This document shows positions 34,010-41,400 of a stretch of 46,786 bases of DNA, one piece after another (positions within the stretch are counted from its first letter, which is position 1; each line of letters opens with the position of its first letter). Below the pieces are notes generated by a model. It did not search any database. It had not been told where the DNA came from and saw only the letters and a list, made by a program, of their open reading frames with translations. The stretch spans positions 2,963,334-3,010,119 of the forward strand of contig CP070751.1 in assembly GCA_020348445.1 (NCBI GenBank), given 5' to 3'. The DNA is from Thermoplasmata archaeon. Lineage in GTDB: Archaea > Thermoplasmatota > Thermoplasmata > GCA-020350865. The translations under genes were made by a program, and so were the position numbers.

Positions 34010-35041
34010 ATGGATGATATGATAATAAAAAAGGATAAATTACCAAAATGGTCATCTGAGCTTTCAGATTACAAAATATTTGCTCCTCACAGGGAGGATG
34101 ATGTCGTAATATTCAAGGAAATGAAGAATGTAAACAAGGTAGTTTTGCACTACGCAAATTCAGTAATGCCTCCAAAGGAGATATTCTTTCCACAGACCCA
34201 GGAGCTCTTCAAGTACGAAAAGTCTCCAGAGATGAAGGTGAGCGAGGCTGAATTGCCGCTTGAGAAGGTTCTTTTATTTGGAGTACGACCATGCGATGCA
34301 AGAAGCTTTCTAATTATGGACAAGTTATTTTACTGGGATTACGAGGATCATCTCTATAAACAGGCAAGGGACAATACAGTGATAATTGGTCTTACCTGCA
34401 CATCTCCACATCACAATTGCTTCTGTACGTCTGTTGGGGGTAAACCCTATTCCAATGAAGGTTTGGATGTCTTGATGACTGATTTGGGGGATAGATATTA
34501 CGTGGAGGTCCTCACTGAAAAGGGCGAGGATGTAATAAGAAAACCAGATGAGCTGTTTTCAAAACCAACTGACAAGGATAGAAAGGAACGGGGTGAAATC
34601 TGGGAAAAGGCAGAGTCAGAGGTAACAAAAAACGTTGAAGTGGAAGGTGTTCATGACAAATTGGGGGAGCTTTTTGAATCCAAATACTGGGACGAGAAAT
34701 CCCGAACCTGCGTGGGATGCGGTATATGCTCATTTCTCTGCCCCACATGTCACTGCTTCGATATTACGGATGAGGATTGCGGAAACTGCGGAAGGAGAAT
34801 TCGAACCTGGGATACATGCATGATCCCCGAATATACTGTCCATGCCTCGGGCTACAATCCCAGGCCCGGGAAAAAGAATAGATTGAAAAACAGAGTATTT
34901 CACAAGTTCAGGTACTTCCCTGACAGGTTTGATGCAATTGCCTGTGTCGGGTGTGGAAGGTGTATCTCCAAATGTCCCGTGGGAATCGATATTGTTGAGA
35001 CTTTGGAGGAGGTAAAGGAGGTAGAGGAGGTGGAGGAATGA
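34010..35041 (+). CDS. FlxB/sulfhydrogenase-beta/AsrA-like 4Fe-4S subunit
   Basis: A 343-residue iron-sulfur protein of the 4Fe-4S dicluster family shared by sulfhydrogenase beta (HydB), anaerobic sulfite reductase A and FlxB. It has FGVRPCDARSFLIMD, a cysteine-rich loop TCTSPHHNCFCTSVGG, and two ferredoxin sites: CVGCGICSFLCPTCHC and CVGCGRCISKCPVG. An extra CGNCGRR follows the first. It passes electrons between the flavin subunit encoded next (35112) and the rest of the complex. It ends in an acidic VKEVEEVEE coil. The start ATG 34010 has only a weak site (GAGATGAGATA); ATG 34019 is an alternative. Confidence 0.87.
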   Translation: MDDMIIKKDKLPKWSSELSDYKIFAPHREDDVVIFKEMKNVNKVVLHYANSVMPPKEIFFPQTQELFKYEKSPEMKVSEAELPLEKVLLFGVRPCDARSFLIMDKLFYWDYEDHLYKQARDNTVIIGLTCTSPHHNCFCTSVGGKPYSNEGLDVLMTDLGDRYYVEVLTEKGEDVIRKPDELFSKPTDKDRKERGEIWEKAESEVTKNVEVEGVHDKLGELFESKYWDEKSRTCVGCGICSFLCPTCHCFDITDEDCGNCGRRIRTWDTCMIPEYTVHASGYNPRPGKKNRLKNRVFHKFRYFPDRFDAIACVGCGRCISKCPVGIDIVETLEEVKEVEEVEE

Positions 35042-35111
35042 GCAATGATAATGCCCTTCATCTGCACCAAAATATGATGATCAGATTAAAAGGAGTCACG
35101 GAGGTGAAGGG

Positions 35112-36044
35112 TTGAGTACCGAGAACCTCTACAAGCCCCACCTTGCCACAATTACCGAAATCAGGGAGGAGGCAACAGGTGAAAGGGGCATTAAAACCTT
35201 CAAGGTAAGGATCAACGACGATGAGGTTCGGAAGAATTTTAAACATATTCCAGGTCAGTGTGCCATGCTCAGTGTTTTTGGTGTGGGAGAGAGCATTTTT
35301 GGCATTTCCTCCCCTCCCACTTGGAAGGATTTTCTTGAGTTCACGATAATGCGTGTAGGTAATGTAACTTCTGCACTTCATATGATGAATGTGGGTGATG
35401 TCATTGGGATTAGGGGCCCTTATGGAAATGGTTTTCCCATGGATGAATTCAAAGGAAAGAACTGTATCTTCATTGGTGCAGGAGTGGGAATAGCCCCCTT
35501 AAGAAGTGTTTACCAGTATGTTCTGAGTCCCGAACATAGAAAGGAGTTCGGGGACGTTTTGCTCATATACGGAGCAAGAACACCAGCGGATCTAGCCTAT
35601 AAAGAAGAATTCGAAGAGATCGACAAAAGAGATGATGTTGATCTTCAGATGTGCATAGACTGGAAGTTCGGTCCTGAGGGAATGATAGACGAGGATGCAG
35701 CCAAGGGATGGCCCAAGATAAAGATGTCATGCCCTGCAGAAACCGAAATACCCGAAGGATGCAATCACTGGACCTGTTTTGTTCCCCAGCTTGTGGAGGT
35801 TGCAGCCCCCTCTCCTGAAAATGCCGTGGCCTTAACGTGTGGTCCTCCAATTGCCATCAAGTTCGTTGTTCAGAACCTTGAAAAACTCGGCTTTTCAGAT
35901 GATCAGGTTTACACGACCTTGGAGAATCGTATGAAATGCGGGATTGGGAAGTGTGGCAGGTGCAATATAGGGGAGATATACGTTTGCAAGGACGGCCCTG
36001 TTTTTACGAGAGAGCAGATCAAGAAGATGTTTCAGGAGTTTTAA
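35112..36044 (+). CDS. FlxA/sulfhydrogenase-gamma/AsrB-like FAD-NAD(P) reductase subunit
   Basis: A 310-residue flavoprotein of the ferredoxin-NADP reductase/PyrK type. It has an FAD-binding barrel (GQCAMLSVFGVGESIFGISS) and an NAD(P) domain (FIGAGVGIAPLRSVYQYV, LLIYGARTPADLAYK, ALTCGPPIAIKF). The C-terminal [2Fe-2S] site is CGIGKCGRCNIGEIYVC. It exchanges hydride with NAD(P)H and hands electrons to the 34010 subunit. The start is TTG 35112 behind GGAGGTGAAGG. It is the last gene of the operon. With NuoF this gives the system two separate pyridine-nucleotide sites. A 35-residue insert (about 180-225, MIDEDAAKGWPKIKMSCPA) is longer than in most relatives. Confidence 0.9.
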   Translation: MSTENLYKPHLATITEIREEATGERGIKTFKVRINDDEVRKNFKHIPGQCAMLSVFGVGESIFGISSPPTWKDFLEFTIMRVGNVTSALHMMNVGDVIGIRGPYGNGFPMDEFKGKNCIFIGAGVGIAPLRSVYQYVLSPEHRKEFGDVLLIYGARTPADLAYKEEFEEIDKRDDVDLQMCIDWKFGPEGMIDEDAAKGWPKIKMSCPAETEIPEGCNHWTCFVPQLVEVAAPSPENAVALTCGPPIAIKFVVQNLEKLGFSDDQVYTTLENRMKCGIGKCGRCNIGEIYVCKDGPVFTREQIKKMFQEF

Positions 36045-36079
36045 AATAAATTTAAAAAAAAAGAACAGATTAATAATCT

Positions 36080-36664
36080 TCACTCACGCAGATTAATGAT
36101 GTATATGAAGTCCCCTCTCTTTTTTTGCGCTGAAAGCTCCCCATCACTTTTACTCTCCTTGATCATACCGGCATGCAAGCCCTCTAGGTAATGAAATAGC
36201 TCAGGGTATTCATCAAGTTTTTTCCAAGTCACCGTGATTTTGGAGTCAGATGTTTCCAAATCAGTCTCGCAATCCTTGAAAATGGCACTGGGAGTCTCGA
36301 GATTGTGGTAGAACTCACCCATCACCTCTTTCAGCTCCTTGTGGGGATCCAGATATTGATAGGGGCTGTCTTTCTCCTCCGGACCCGAATAGAGGTAGAA
36401 ACCGACATCATAGCATCTGTGTATTACCTTTTCAGAATTTACTCCCTTTTTTTCACCAAGATTGTTCTTGATTATCTGCAGGAGGATAACAAAGGATTTG
36501 ACTGGCATGTACGACGGTAGATAAGGAGATCTCGTTGATATGAACTGATGGGTTGCGCTCACGTAGGTCTTTCTAATGCTTTCGCTACCCAATCTACCGC
36601 GTTTTGTTCTTACGTACCCCAACGCTTTACGGAAGGCATAGTTATGCACTTTCGCATCAGACAT
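36080..36664 (-). CDS. Hypothetical protein, 194 residues
   Basis: A soluble protein I do not recognise. It has a basic N-terminal helix region (RKALGYVRTKRGRLGSESIRKTYV), a central helix (SFVILLQIIKNNLGEKKGVNSEKVIHRCYDVGFYLYSG is the core block), and a beta-rich C-terminus ending FIYIINLRE. The overall helix-then-sheet outline faintly recalls V4R/heme-NO-binding-like sensors, but no diagnostic residues confirm this. A TATA-like GATATAAATC lies about 30 bases before the ATG and there is no ribosome site, so the mRNA is probably leaderless. It is convergent with the electron-transfer operon, separated by about 35 bases. Confidence 0.7.
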   Translation of the reverse strand: MSDAKVHNYAFRKALGYVRTKRGRLGSESIRKTYVSATHQFISTRSPYLPSYMPVKSFVILLQIIKNNLGEKKGVNSEKVIHRCYDVGFYLYSGPEEKDSPYQYLDPHKELKEVMGEFYHNLETPSAIFKDCETDLETSDSKITVTWKKLDEYPELFHYLEGLHAGMIKESKSDGELSAQKKRGDFIYIINLRE

Positions 36665-36767
36665 CCAGTGATATATATGTGACTGGGGATTTATATCTTT
36701 TATTGAAGAATGAAATGTTAATATGTTTACATAGTTGATAAGGGTTGTAGGTTCTAAAAATGATAGA

Positions 36768-37139
36768 TTAACTCCTTATTACCTCTTTTACATACATCAG
36801 TGGGTAATCCATCTCTTCTATGTGCTTCATCTCGCAGACGACCTCCACATCCTTGAACTTTATAGTGAGGTTCACCTCGAGCATATCCCCAGTTAAGGTG
36901 AGATAATCGAATTCAGTGCTCTTTTCCCTCAATCTGCTCCTGTCTATCTTCACTTTCGCATCCTTCACAAAAGGCTGCACTTTTGCTCCCTCTGCTATTG
37001 CCTTCTCCAAGACTTCCACATTATTCTGGCTTATGGGGGCTCCCACAAACTGATGATATACTGTTCCCAACTTGATTCCTGCTTCAAAGGCAGCTCTTTC
37101 TGAATCTGTGCAGTTGAAGTACTTATCAGCCTTATCCAT
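36768..37139 (-). CDS. mptD: Archaeal dihydroneopterin aldolase (MptD)
   Basis: A 123-residue protein matching the archaeal MptD family, which cleaves 7,8-dihydroneopterin to 6-hydroxymethyl-dihydropterin in pterin (methanopterin/folate) synthesis. The opening DKYFNCTDSERAAFEAGIKLGTVYHQFVGAPI is distinctive. The start is ATG 37139 behind AAGGTGATTTTC; an in-frame extension to 37250 would overlap the pssA-like gene and adds no family sequence. It is the third gene of a minus-strand unit after psd and pssA. The presence of MptD implies a need for tetrahydromethanopterin or folate C1 carriers. Confidence 0.88.
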   Translation of the reverse strand: MDKADKYFNCTDSERAAFEAGIKLGTVYHQFVGAPISQNNVEVLEKAIAEGAKVQPFVKDAKVKIDRSRLREKSTEFDYLTLTGDMLEVNLTIKFKDVEVVCEMKHIEEMDYPLMYVKEVIRS

Positions 37140-37144
37140 GAAAA

Positions 37145-37837
37145 TCACCTTATTTTCTTTTTTGCATATAATGGCCCTATCACTACATAAATACTTGCCA
37201 TTGTCAGAACAAAGACCAAAATCGGGGATGAGAACCAGGTATTTGACCAAATCCCTATGATTCCTATCAAGATAATGAGGCCTGCAGTAAATCCAAGGAT
37301 TCCCTTGAGCTTTGGATACTCTATCGTGCTAATCATCAACATGGAGATGATTATCGCACATAACATAATCGAGTGCAAATCCCACAAAACATCTGCAGCA
37401 ATCACTATGATAAGGGCAGTAGCTGGTGTGGGAAGGCCCATAAAATTCCTTTTTTTGTGCCCCCTCTCAATGAACCTTGCTAGCCTCATTATTCCTAACA
37501 GCACAACAAGCATGCTTGCTGTCACAGTTAACGCATTTTCAATATTCTGAAAGCTGGTGCCCTTTTCAAGGTCGTAGAACATCCCGTAAAGCAAAATCGA
37601 GGGGGCGAAGCTGAAGGTCACCATATCTGCTATTGAATCCATATAGATTCCGTGTCTCTTGTTCCTTTTAAATGATCTTGCAAGAATACCGTCCGCTCCA
37701 TCTATGAGTATTCCGGCCAGAATCAGGATCATACCATATCTGAATTCCCCGTCAATTATGTACATTATCGCCAAAAGGCCCACGAAACCGTTTAGAAGGG
37801 AGGCCAAATCCGGTATAATTGAGGTTTCAATCTTCAT
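37145..37837 (-). CDS. pssA: CDP-alcohol phosphatidyltransferase, probable archaetidylserine synthase
   Basis: A 230-residue membrane enzyme with about six helices. The CDP-alcohol phosphotransferase signature DGADGILARSFKRNKRHG is followed by IYMDSIADMVTF (the D-G-x2-A-R-x8-G-x3-D-x3-D pattern). It would join CDP-archaeol and serine to make archaetidylserine. The substrate is inferred from the adjacent decarboxylase gene. The start is ATG 37837 behind GGGAGGTTCCAG, which overlaps the end of psd by 11 bases; the mptD gene begins 6 bases after its stop. This is a compact polar-lipid unit. Confidence 0.88.
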   Translation of the reverse strand: MKIETSIIPDLASLLNGFVGLLAIMYIIDGEFRYGMILILAGILIDGADGILARSFKRNKRHGIYMDSIADMVTFSFAPSILLYGMFYDLEKGTSFQNIENALTVTASMLVVLLGIMRLARFIERGHKKRNFMGLPTPATALIIVIAADVLWDLHSIMLCAIIISMLMISTIEYPKLKGILGFTAGLIILIGIIGIWSNTWFSSPILVFVLTMASIYVVIGPLYAKKKIR

Positions 37838-38432
37838 CTGGAACCTCCCTTGCAAGGCAGCTTACCCCTGCTTTAACAGTTGATCCCTCCTTTACAGTGA
37901 GTTCAATACGATTTTTCGGAAGGTACAGATCCACCCTTGAGCCGAACCTGATAATGCCTATTCTCTGGCCCTTTGAGAGCCTGTCGCCCGTATGGACATA
38001 AGGCACTATTCTTCTTGCAAATGCCCCGGCAATCTGGACGATTGTGACCTGCCCTATTTGAGTGTCAAGTGTAGTTACAACTCTCTCGTTTGCATCAGAG
38101 TTCTTGTCAAATGCAGGAACATGTTTTCCTTTTATATGCTCGATTTTAGCGATCTTCCCTTCGAAAGGAGCCCGATTTACATGAACGTTGTGAAGACCCA
38201 TTACTATGGAGAGTCTCAGTATACCGCCCTCTTTCTTTATACTTGATAATCTTCCGTCCGCGGGTGAGACAATGCCATCCCCCACAGTTCTTTCAGGATC
38301 TCGGAAGAATATAATGAAGAAGATAAATATAATAAGAAATATCAAGGCTACATAAATTAAATTGATAAAAACCAGGACAAAGGCAATAATCAAGGGTACC
38401 GCAATCAAGGGCGCCGAGCCTCTTGCTATCAT
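37827..38432 (-). CDS. psd: Short-form phosphatidylserine (archaetidylserine) decarboxylase
   Basis: A 201-residue pyruvoyl enzyme that turns archaetidylserine into archaetidylethanolamine. Two N-terminal membrane helices (LIAVPLIIAFVLVFINLIYVALIFLIIFIFFIIFF) are followed by FRDPERTVGDGIVSPADG and LHNVHVNRAPFEG. The self-cleavage region reads RFGSRVDLYLP, where the Ser of GS becomes the pyruvoyl group. The length and GSR motif match the short archaeal/bacterial class. No clear ribosome site precedes the ATG. It is the first gene of the psd-pssA-mptD unit. Confidence 0.9.
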   Translation of the reverse strand: MIARGSAPLIAVPLIIAFVLVFINLIYVALIFLIIFIFFIIFFRDPERTVGDGIVSPADGRLSSIKKEGGILRLSIVMGLHNVHVNRAPFEGKIAKIEHIKGKHVPAFDKNSDANERVVTTLDTQIGQVTIVQIAGAFARRIVPYVHTGDRLSKGQRIGIIRFGSRVDLYLPKNRIELTVKEGSTVKAGVSCLAREVPDED

Positions 38433-38512
38433 CGATTACTGCATTGCCATACAGAATATAGTTATTTCCCTTTGTTCTATGGGTTCCTTTTGTGAATGAT
38501 ATGAATAGAGGA

Positions 38513-39499
38513 TCACCTTTTACGCCAAAGTTTGGGGTATGTCCCAGAAGCCATGAGCACCCTCTTCGTGGTAATGGCTATTCCCTCATCCCTTTTAAGT
38601 ATCTCTTTTGAGTCCAAATTGGCCTCCCCAAGGGCTATCCCCTCGCCTTTTTGGGTTATCATAGCCACTGCATCGTTTTTTGTAATATCACTGTCCAATT
38701 GGGCAACCCCGGGTAGGGCAAGGTTGGCCCCGTGGCATATTGCATCCACAGCAGAATCTTTTACCACCATCTTTGGCAAATGATCCAAAATACGCTCCAT
38801 TGGCATGAGAGCAAATCTGAGCTTATCCTCGGATCTGTCCTCTTTCCAAAAAACAAAAGCATCTTTGAGGTTGTGTAACGTTACTGCATCGTCCTCTGTA
38901 AAAGAGCCGATCTTGGTCCTTCGCAGCTCCTCCATATGCGCGCCTATCCCCAGGGCATCACCTATGTCATGGCATAGGGTTCTGATGTAGGTCCCTGACT
39001 CGCAGCCAACCTTGAATAGAACCAGCCTTTTCTCTGTTTCAAGGAAATTGAGGTAGTAGATCTCTCTTATCCTCATCTCGCGCTTCACTGCGGAGCGCAC
39101 AGGAGGTGTTTGATAAATCTTACCAGTGAACTCTGAAAATATCTCTTCGATCTTATTTCTTTGAACATCGCTATGCAGCCTCATGACACCGACATATTCC
39201 TTACCACCAATAAGAAGGGCACGGATCGCATTTGAGGCATTCCCCAGGGTGATGGGTAAAAGTCCTGTGACCCTGGGATCCAATGTTCCCCCATGTCCTG
39301 CTTTTTCAATTCCCAGGATGTCCTTCACCCAGGCAGATACCTGATGGCTCGTGGGTCCTGATGGTTTATCCAAAAGGACAACACCTGATTTTATCAGATC
39401 CTCCAGGCTTCTTTCATAGGGATCTGAGCCAAAGCGGCTTGTTGTCATTACAGCAGATTTGATCAGCCTCTTCCTCTGCACATTTTCCTGCGGAAGCAT
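38513..39499 (-). CDS. cbf5: Cbf5-type tRNA/rRNA pseudouridine synthase
   Basis: A 328-residue archaeal TruB/Cbf5 protein. It forms the catalytic subunit of H/ACA ribonucleoproteins and can also modify tRNA U55. The N-part has GVVLLDKPSGPTSHQVSAW, and the catalytic Asp lies in HGGTLDPRVTGLLP. Further motifs are TPPVRSAVKREMRIREIYY and GTYIRTLCHDIGDALG. A C-terminal PUA domain (MPMERILDHLPKMVVKDSAVDAI onward) is present. It begins 3 bases after the cmk stop. The DUF106-cmk-cbf5 order is common in archaea, although the ribosomal protein genes often interleaved there are missing here. Confidence 0.93.
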   Translation of the reverse strand: MLPQENVQRKRLIKSAVMTTSRFGSDPYERSLEDLIKSGVVLLDKPSGPTSHQVSAWVKDILGIEKAGHGGTLDPRVTGLLPITLGNASNAIRALLIGGKEYVGVMRLHSDVQRNKIEEIFSEFTGKIYQTPPVRSAVKREMRIREIYYLNFLETEKRLVLFKVGCESGTYIRTLCHDIGDALGIGAHMEELRRTKIGSFTEDDAVTLHNLKDAFVFWKEDRSEDKLRFALMPMERILDHLPKMVVKDSAVDAICHGANLALPGVAQLDSDITKNDAVAMITQKGEGIALGEANLDSKEILKRDEGIAITTKRVLMASGTYPKLWRKR

Positions 39500-39501
39500 A
39501 G

Positions 39502-40026
39502 CTACACCTTGATTTCTTTCAGTATGACCTCCACGACTTCTTCGGGAGATAGAGATGATGTGTCAATAATAAGATCGTAGATGCTCCTATCGTCGAGTCT
39601 CACACTGTATATCTCCTCGTACCTCATTCTTTCGCAGTGCTCCCGCTCTTTTATTCTGTTTATTACCTCCGAAATCTCTCCCCCGTCTCTTTCTGATATT
39701 CTATTTGCCCTTTCACCTAAATCTGCGTCGATCCATACCTTGTATGCTGGGATATTGTTTTGATAGAGCATCACTCCTGCAAGCCTTCCCTCAAGTATCA
39801 TATCCCCCTCTTTTGCCCGCGAGACCGTTCTTTTATCCAGTTCCCGGTCTATGGAATGATCATTTTGTGCCATCTCACCGAATTGCACCAGTGTGTATCC
39901 CCTTTCCTGGGCTAGAGACCGAAAAATTTCGCCGATAACAACGAGTTCCAGGTTCAGTTTTTTTGATAAAAGCGTTGCAACTGTGGTCTTTCCACTTCCC
40001 GGAGGCCCTCCTATTGTGATTATCAT
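39502..40026 (-). CDS. cmk: Archaeal cytidylate kinase
   Basis: A 174-residue P-loop nucleotide kinase (CMP + ATP to CDP + ADP). Walker A is GGPPGSGKTT near the N-terminus. The lid and base regions include VIGEIFRSLAQERG, EGRLAGVML and NRISERDGGE. Its size matches the short archaeal CMP kinase family (Cmk, LMN-type with IGEIFR). Its ATG overlaps the TGA of the DUF106 gene (ATGA at 40023-40026), and cbf5 follows 3 bases downstream, giving a tight three-gene unit. Confidence 0.92.
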   Translation of the reverse strand: MIITIGGPPGSGKTTVATLLSKKLNLELVVIGEIFRSLAQERGYTLVQFGEMAQNDHSIDRELDKRTVSRAKEGDMILEGRLAGVMLYQNNIPAYKVWIDADLGERANRISERDGGEISEVINRIKEREHCERMRYEEIYSVRLDDRSIYDLIIDTSSLSPEEVVEVILKEIKV

Positions 40027-40691
40027 CTGCCAATCTCCTCTTTCTCGGGCAATTGGGCTATTTTCTCCCTGAACTTATACAGTTTAAGTATCCTCTGCAG
40101 AACCTGGGAAAACGGAATAGAAAGAAGAGAGTAAAGGATGATCCAATTTGGAAAAAAGCATACATCTCCTCGTACTAGGCTGACCTTTGCTGCCCACGGA
40201 ACAGAGATGGTTAAAACTGGTAATTTGTACATGAATACACTTAGCCAAATAAAGATGGGGACCACGAAGATAATGGTTATTGGCATGATCCTCATCTGGG
40301 ACGATGATAATTTCATGCTCATCTTCAATATCTCAGGCTGTTTCTCTTGGAGCTTTTTCACTTTAGCATTATTGTTGGAGAGCCTTGCATCCCTCATCTC
40401 CTTGTTGAAAGTGGATTGGATCTTCTGAATCCTGGAAAGTTCTACCCAGTCAGTTGTGAAGTGCCGCAGGAGGGTGGACAGACTGATGGACATGAGGCCT
40501 GCCAGAAACAAGGTTATTAACGGGAATTTGAAATCAAGGCCCAAAACCGGGGTTAGCGCCGGATCCATTGCATTGCCGATTCCACTTCTGATATTGGGAT
40601 CGATCAATATGAGCATCATCAAAAGGAATATCATCATCATGAGCATGGGTGATGAGCCCATTGATGGCTGCTCTGGTTTTTCATCCGCCAT
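40023..40691 (-). CDS. DUF106/EMC3-TMCO1-like membrane insertase (archaeal Oxa1 homologue)
   Basis: A 222-residue membrane protein of the DUF106 family, related to YidC/Oxa1/Get1/EMC3. It has an N-terminal helix (MLMMMIFLLMMLILI), a second helix (LITLFLAGLMSISLSTLL) and the diagnostic cytoplasmic coiled coil (LSRIQKIQSTFNKEMRDARL, KVKKLQEKQPEI). Two more membrane segments follow, then a basic amphipathic end. It would help insert small or N-terminal membrane segments beside the Sec translocon. It heads the DUF106-cmk-cbf5 unit. Confidence 0.92.
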   Translation of the reverse strand: MADEKPEQPSMGSSPMLMMMIFLLMMLILIDPNIRSGIGNAMDPALTPVLGLDFKFPLITLFLAGLMSISLSTLLRHFTTDWVELSRIQKIQSTFNKEMRDARLSNNNAKVKKLQEKQPEILKMSMKLSSSQMRIMPITIIFVVPIFIWLSVFMYKLPVLTISVPWAAKVSLVRGDVCFFPNWIILYSLLSIPFSQVLQRILKLYKFREKIAQLPEKEEIGR

Positions 40692-40837
40692 AATTCCTTA
40701 CCCCAATATTTAATCTCGATTTATTCGGGAATACATTGATTTGAATATAAAGTTTGCCAAAAGCCGCATCTCGGTCTTAAGTAGCAAAAATGTTATTAAA
40801 AGCAAGGGCATTATGCCGTCAGGTTGGCTATCATAAA

Positions 40838-41066
40838 GCCGAGGTAGCCCAGCCAGGAACTCGTGGTGACCCTTTGGGCCCCCACTGTTTCTGTCTGGCC
40901 TTCTATAGTTAACGAGGTAGCCTAGCCAGGTAGTTCGTGGTCCTCCTTCGGAAGTCCACTATACCTGGTCTGGTCCGGCTATCACAGAGCCGAGGTGGCC
41001 CAGCCAGGTAATCCGTGGGGACCTTTCAGGCCCCCACTATACCTGGTCTGGGCTAGCTTTCATATT
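40838..41066 (+). repeat. Three tandem tRNA-Ser-like hairpin units
   Basis: Units begin at 40838, 40911 and 40989 (periods 73, 78 and 78 to the tRNA at 41067). Each opens with the tRNA-Ser 5' sequence (GCCGAGGTAGCCCAGCCAGG, varied in unit 2 at the first bases) but lacks the anticodon arm, T arm and 3' acceptor strand. Instead each folds into one long hairpin. The lower helix is CAGGTA/TACCTG in units 2 and 3, and CAGGAAC/GTTTCTG in unit 1, a compensatory change. A GTGG/CCAC helix (GTGGGG/CCCCAC in unit 3) is capped by different short loops, one of them C(TTCG)G. Spacers GGCTATCATAAA and GGCTATCACAGA also repeat. Pairing conservation implies a folded RNA, perhaps a multi-hairpin transcript running into the tRNA. 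Confidence 0.75.
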
Positions 41067-41166
41067 GCCGAGGTAGCCCAGCCAGGTAAGGCGCGAGCCT
41101 GGAGTTGTTCAAACCGGCAAGCTCGTGGTGCTTTGCACCTCGGGAGTTCAAATCTCCCCCTCGGCG
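41067..41166 (+). tRNA. tRNA-Ser (GGA) with 15-nt intron
   Basis: A class II tRNA. The acceptor stem is GCCGAGG (41067-41073) with CCTCGGC (41159-41165), discriminator G at 41166, and no encoded CCA. The D stem is GCC/GGC (41076-41078, 41090-41092). The anticodon stem is CGAGC (41094-41098) with GCTCG (41121-41125). The long variable arm GGTGC-TTT-GCACC marks it as serine/leucine class, and the T arm is GGGAG-TTCAAAT-CTCCC. The anticodon is GGA at 41101-41103. An intron interrupts the loop: CTGG (41099-41102) pairs with CCGG (41114-41117), leaving 3-base bulges AGT and CAA. This is an archaeal bulge-helix-bulge, predicting cuts after 41104 and 41119 and the mature loop CTGGAGA. Confidence 0.93.
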
Positions 41167-41189
41167 TATTACTTTATTTTCAAATTTAA

Positions 41190-41304
41190 GCCGAGGGCAT
41201 AAATTAAGATTAATTTGTTGGAGATTTGAACCAGTAGGAGGCCGAATACAAGTCTTAACAAGCTTAGGCCACCTACGACGGTTCAAATCTCCCCCTCGGT
41301 TTTT
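41190..41304 (+). ncRNA. Candidate structured RNA: three-way junction reusing tRNA-Ser 3' sequence
   Basis: An 8-bp closing stem GCCGAGGG (41190-41197) / CCCTCGGT (41293-41300, last pair G-T) encloses two hairpins. The first is AAATTA-AGAT-TAATTT (41201-41216). The second is a long hairpin: GGAGATTTGAACC (41220-41232) pairs perfectly with 41280-41292, and GTAGGAGGCC (41234-41243) pairs with GGCCACCTAC (41267-41276) with one mismatch. TTTTT follows at 41300-41304. The 19-base 3' end of tRNA-Ser (GTTCAAATCTCCCCCTCGG, 41146-41164) is repeated exactly at 41281-41299. It could be a real non-coding RNA with terminator, or the scar of an element that used the tRNA 3' end as attachment site. Confidence 0.5.
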
Positions 41305-41400
41305 AAATATCCAGGCTGAAACAATCAAAATACCTCGCCAAAAGGCTTAATAAATTCAGAATCCATATAATAATTGTATTGTCGCGCATTGAGGGGAACC

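Noticed and set aside
37140..37250. N-terminal extension of MptD
   Set aside because: It overlaps the pssA-like coding frame and does not resemble MptD; ATG 37139 has a good ribosome site.
40838..41066. CRISPR array
   Set aside because: Units repeat every 73-78 bases but the repeats are long, imperfect and self-complementary throughout, with no unique spacers and no cas genes.
41190..41300. A second tRNA on either strand (Thr-like CTTGTAT loop on the minus strand)
   Set aside because: No acceptor stem can be formed around the T-arm-like sequences in the right order on either strand; the three-way junction explains the pairing better.
41053..41328. A 91-residue minus-strand frame containing RRGGDLNSRG
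   Set aside because: This is the familiar artefact of translating the antisense of a tRNA T arm; the DNA is tRNA and structured RNA.
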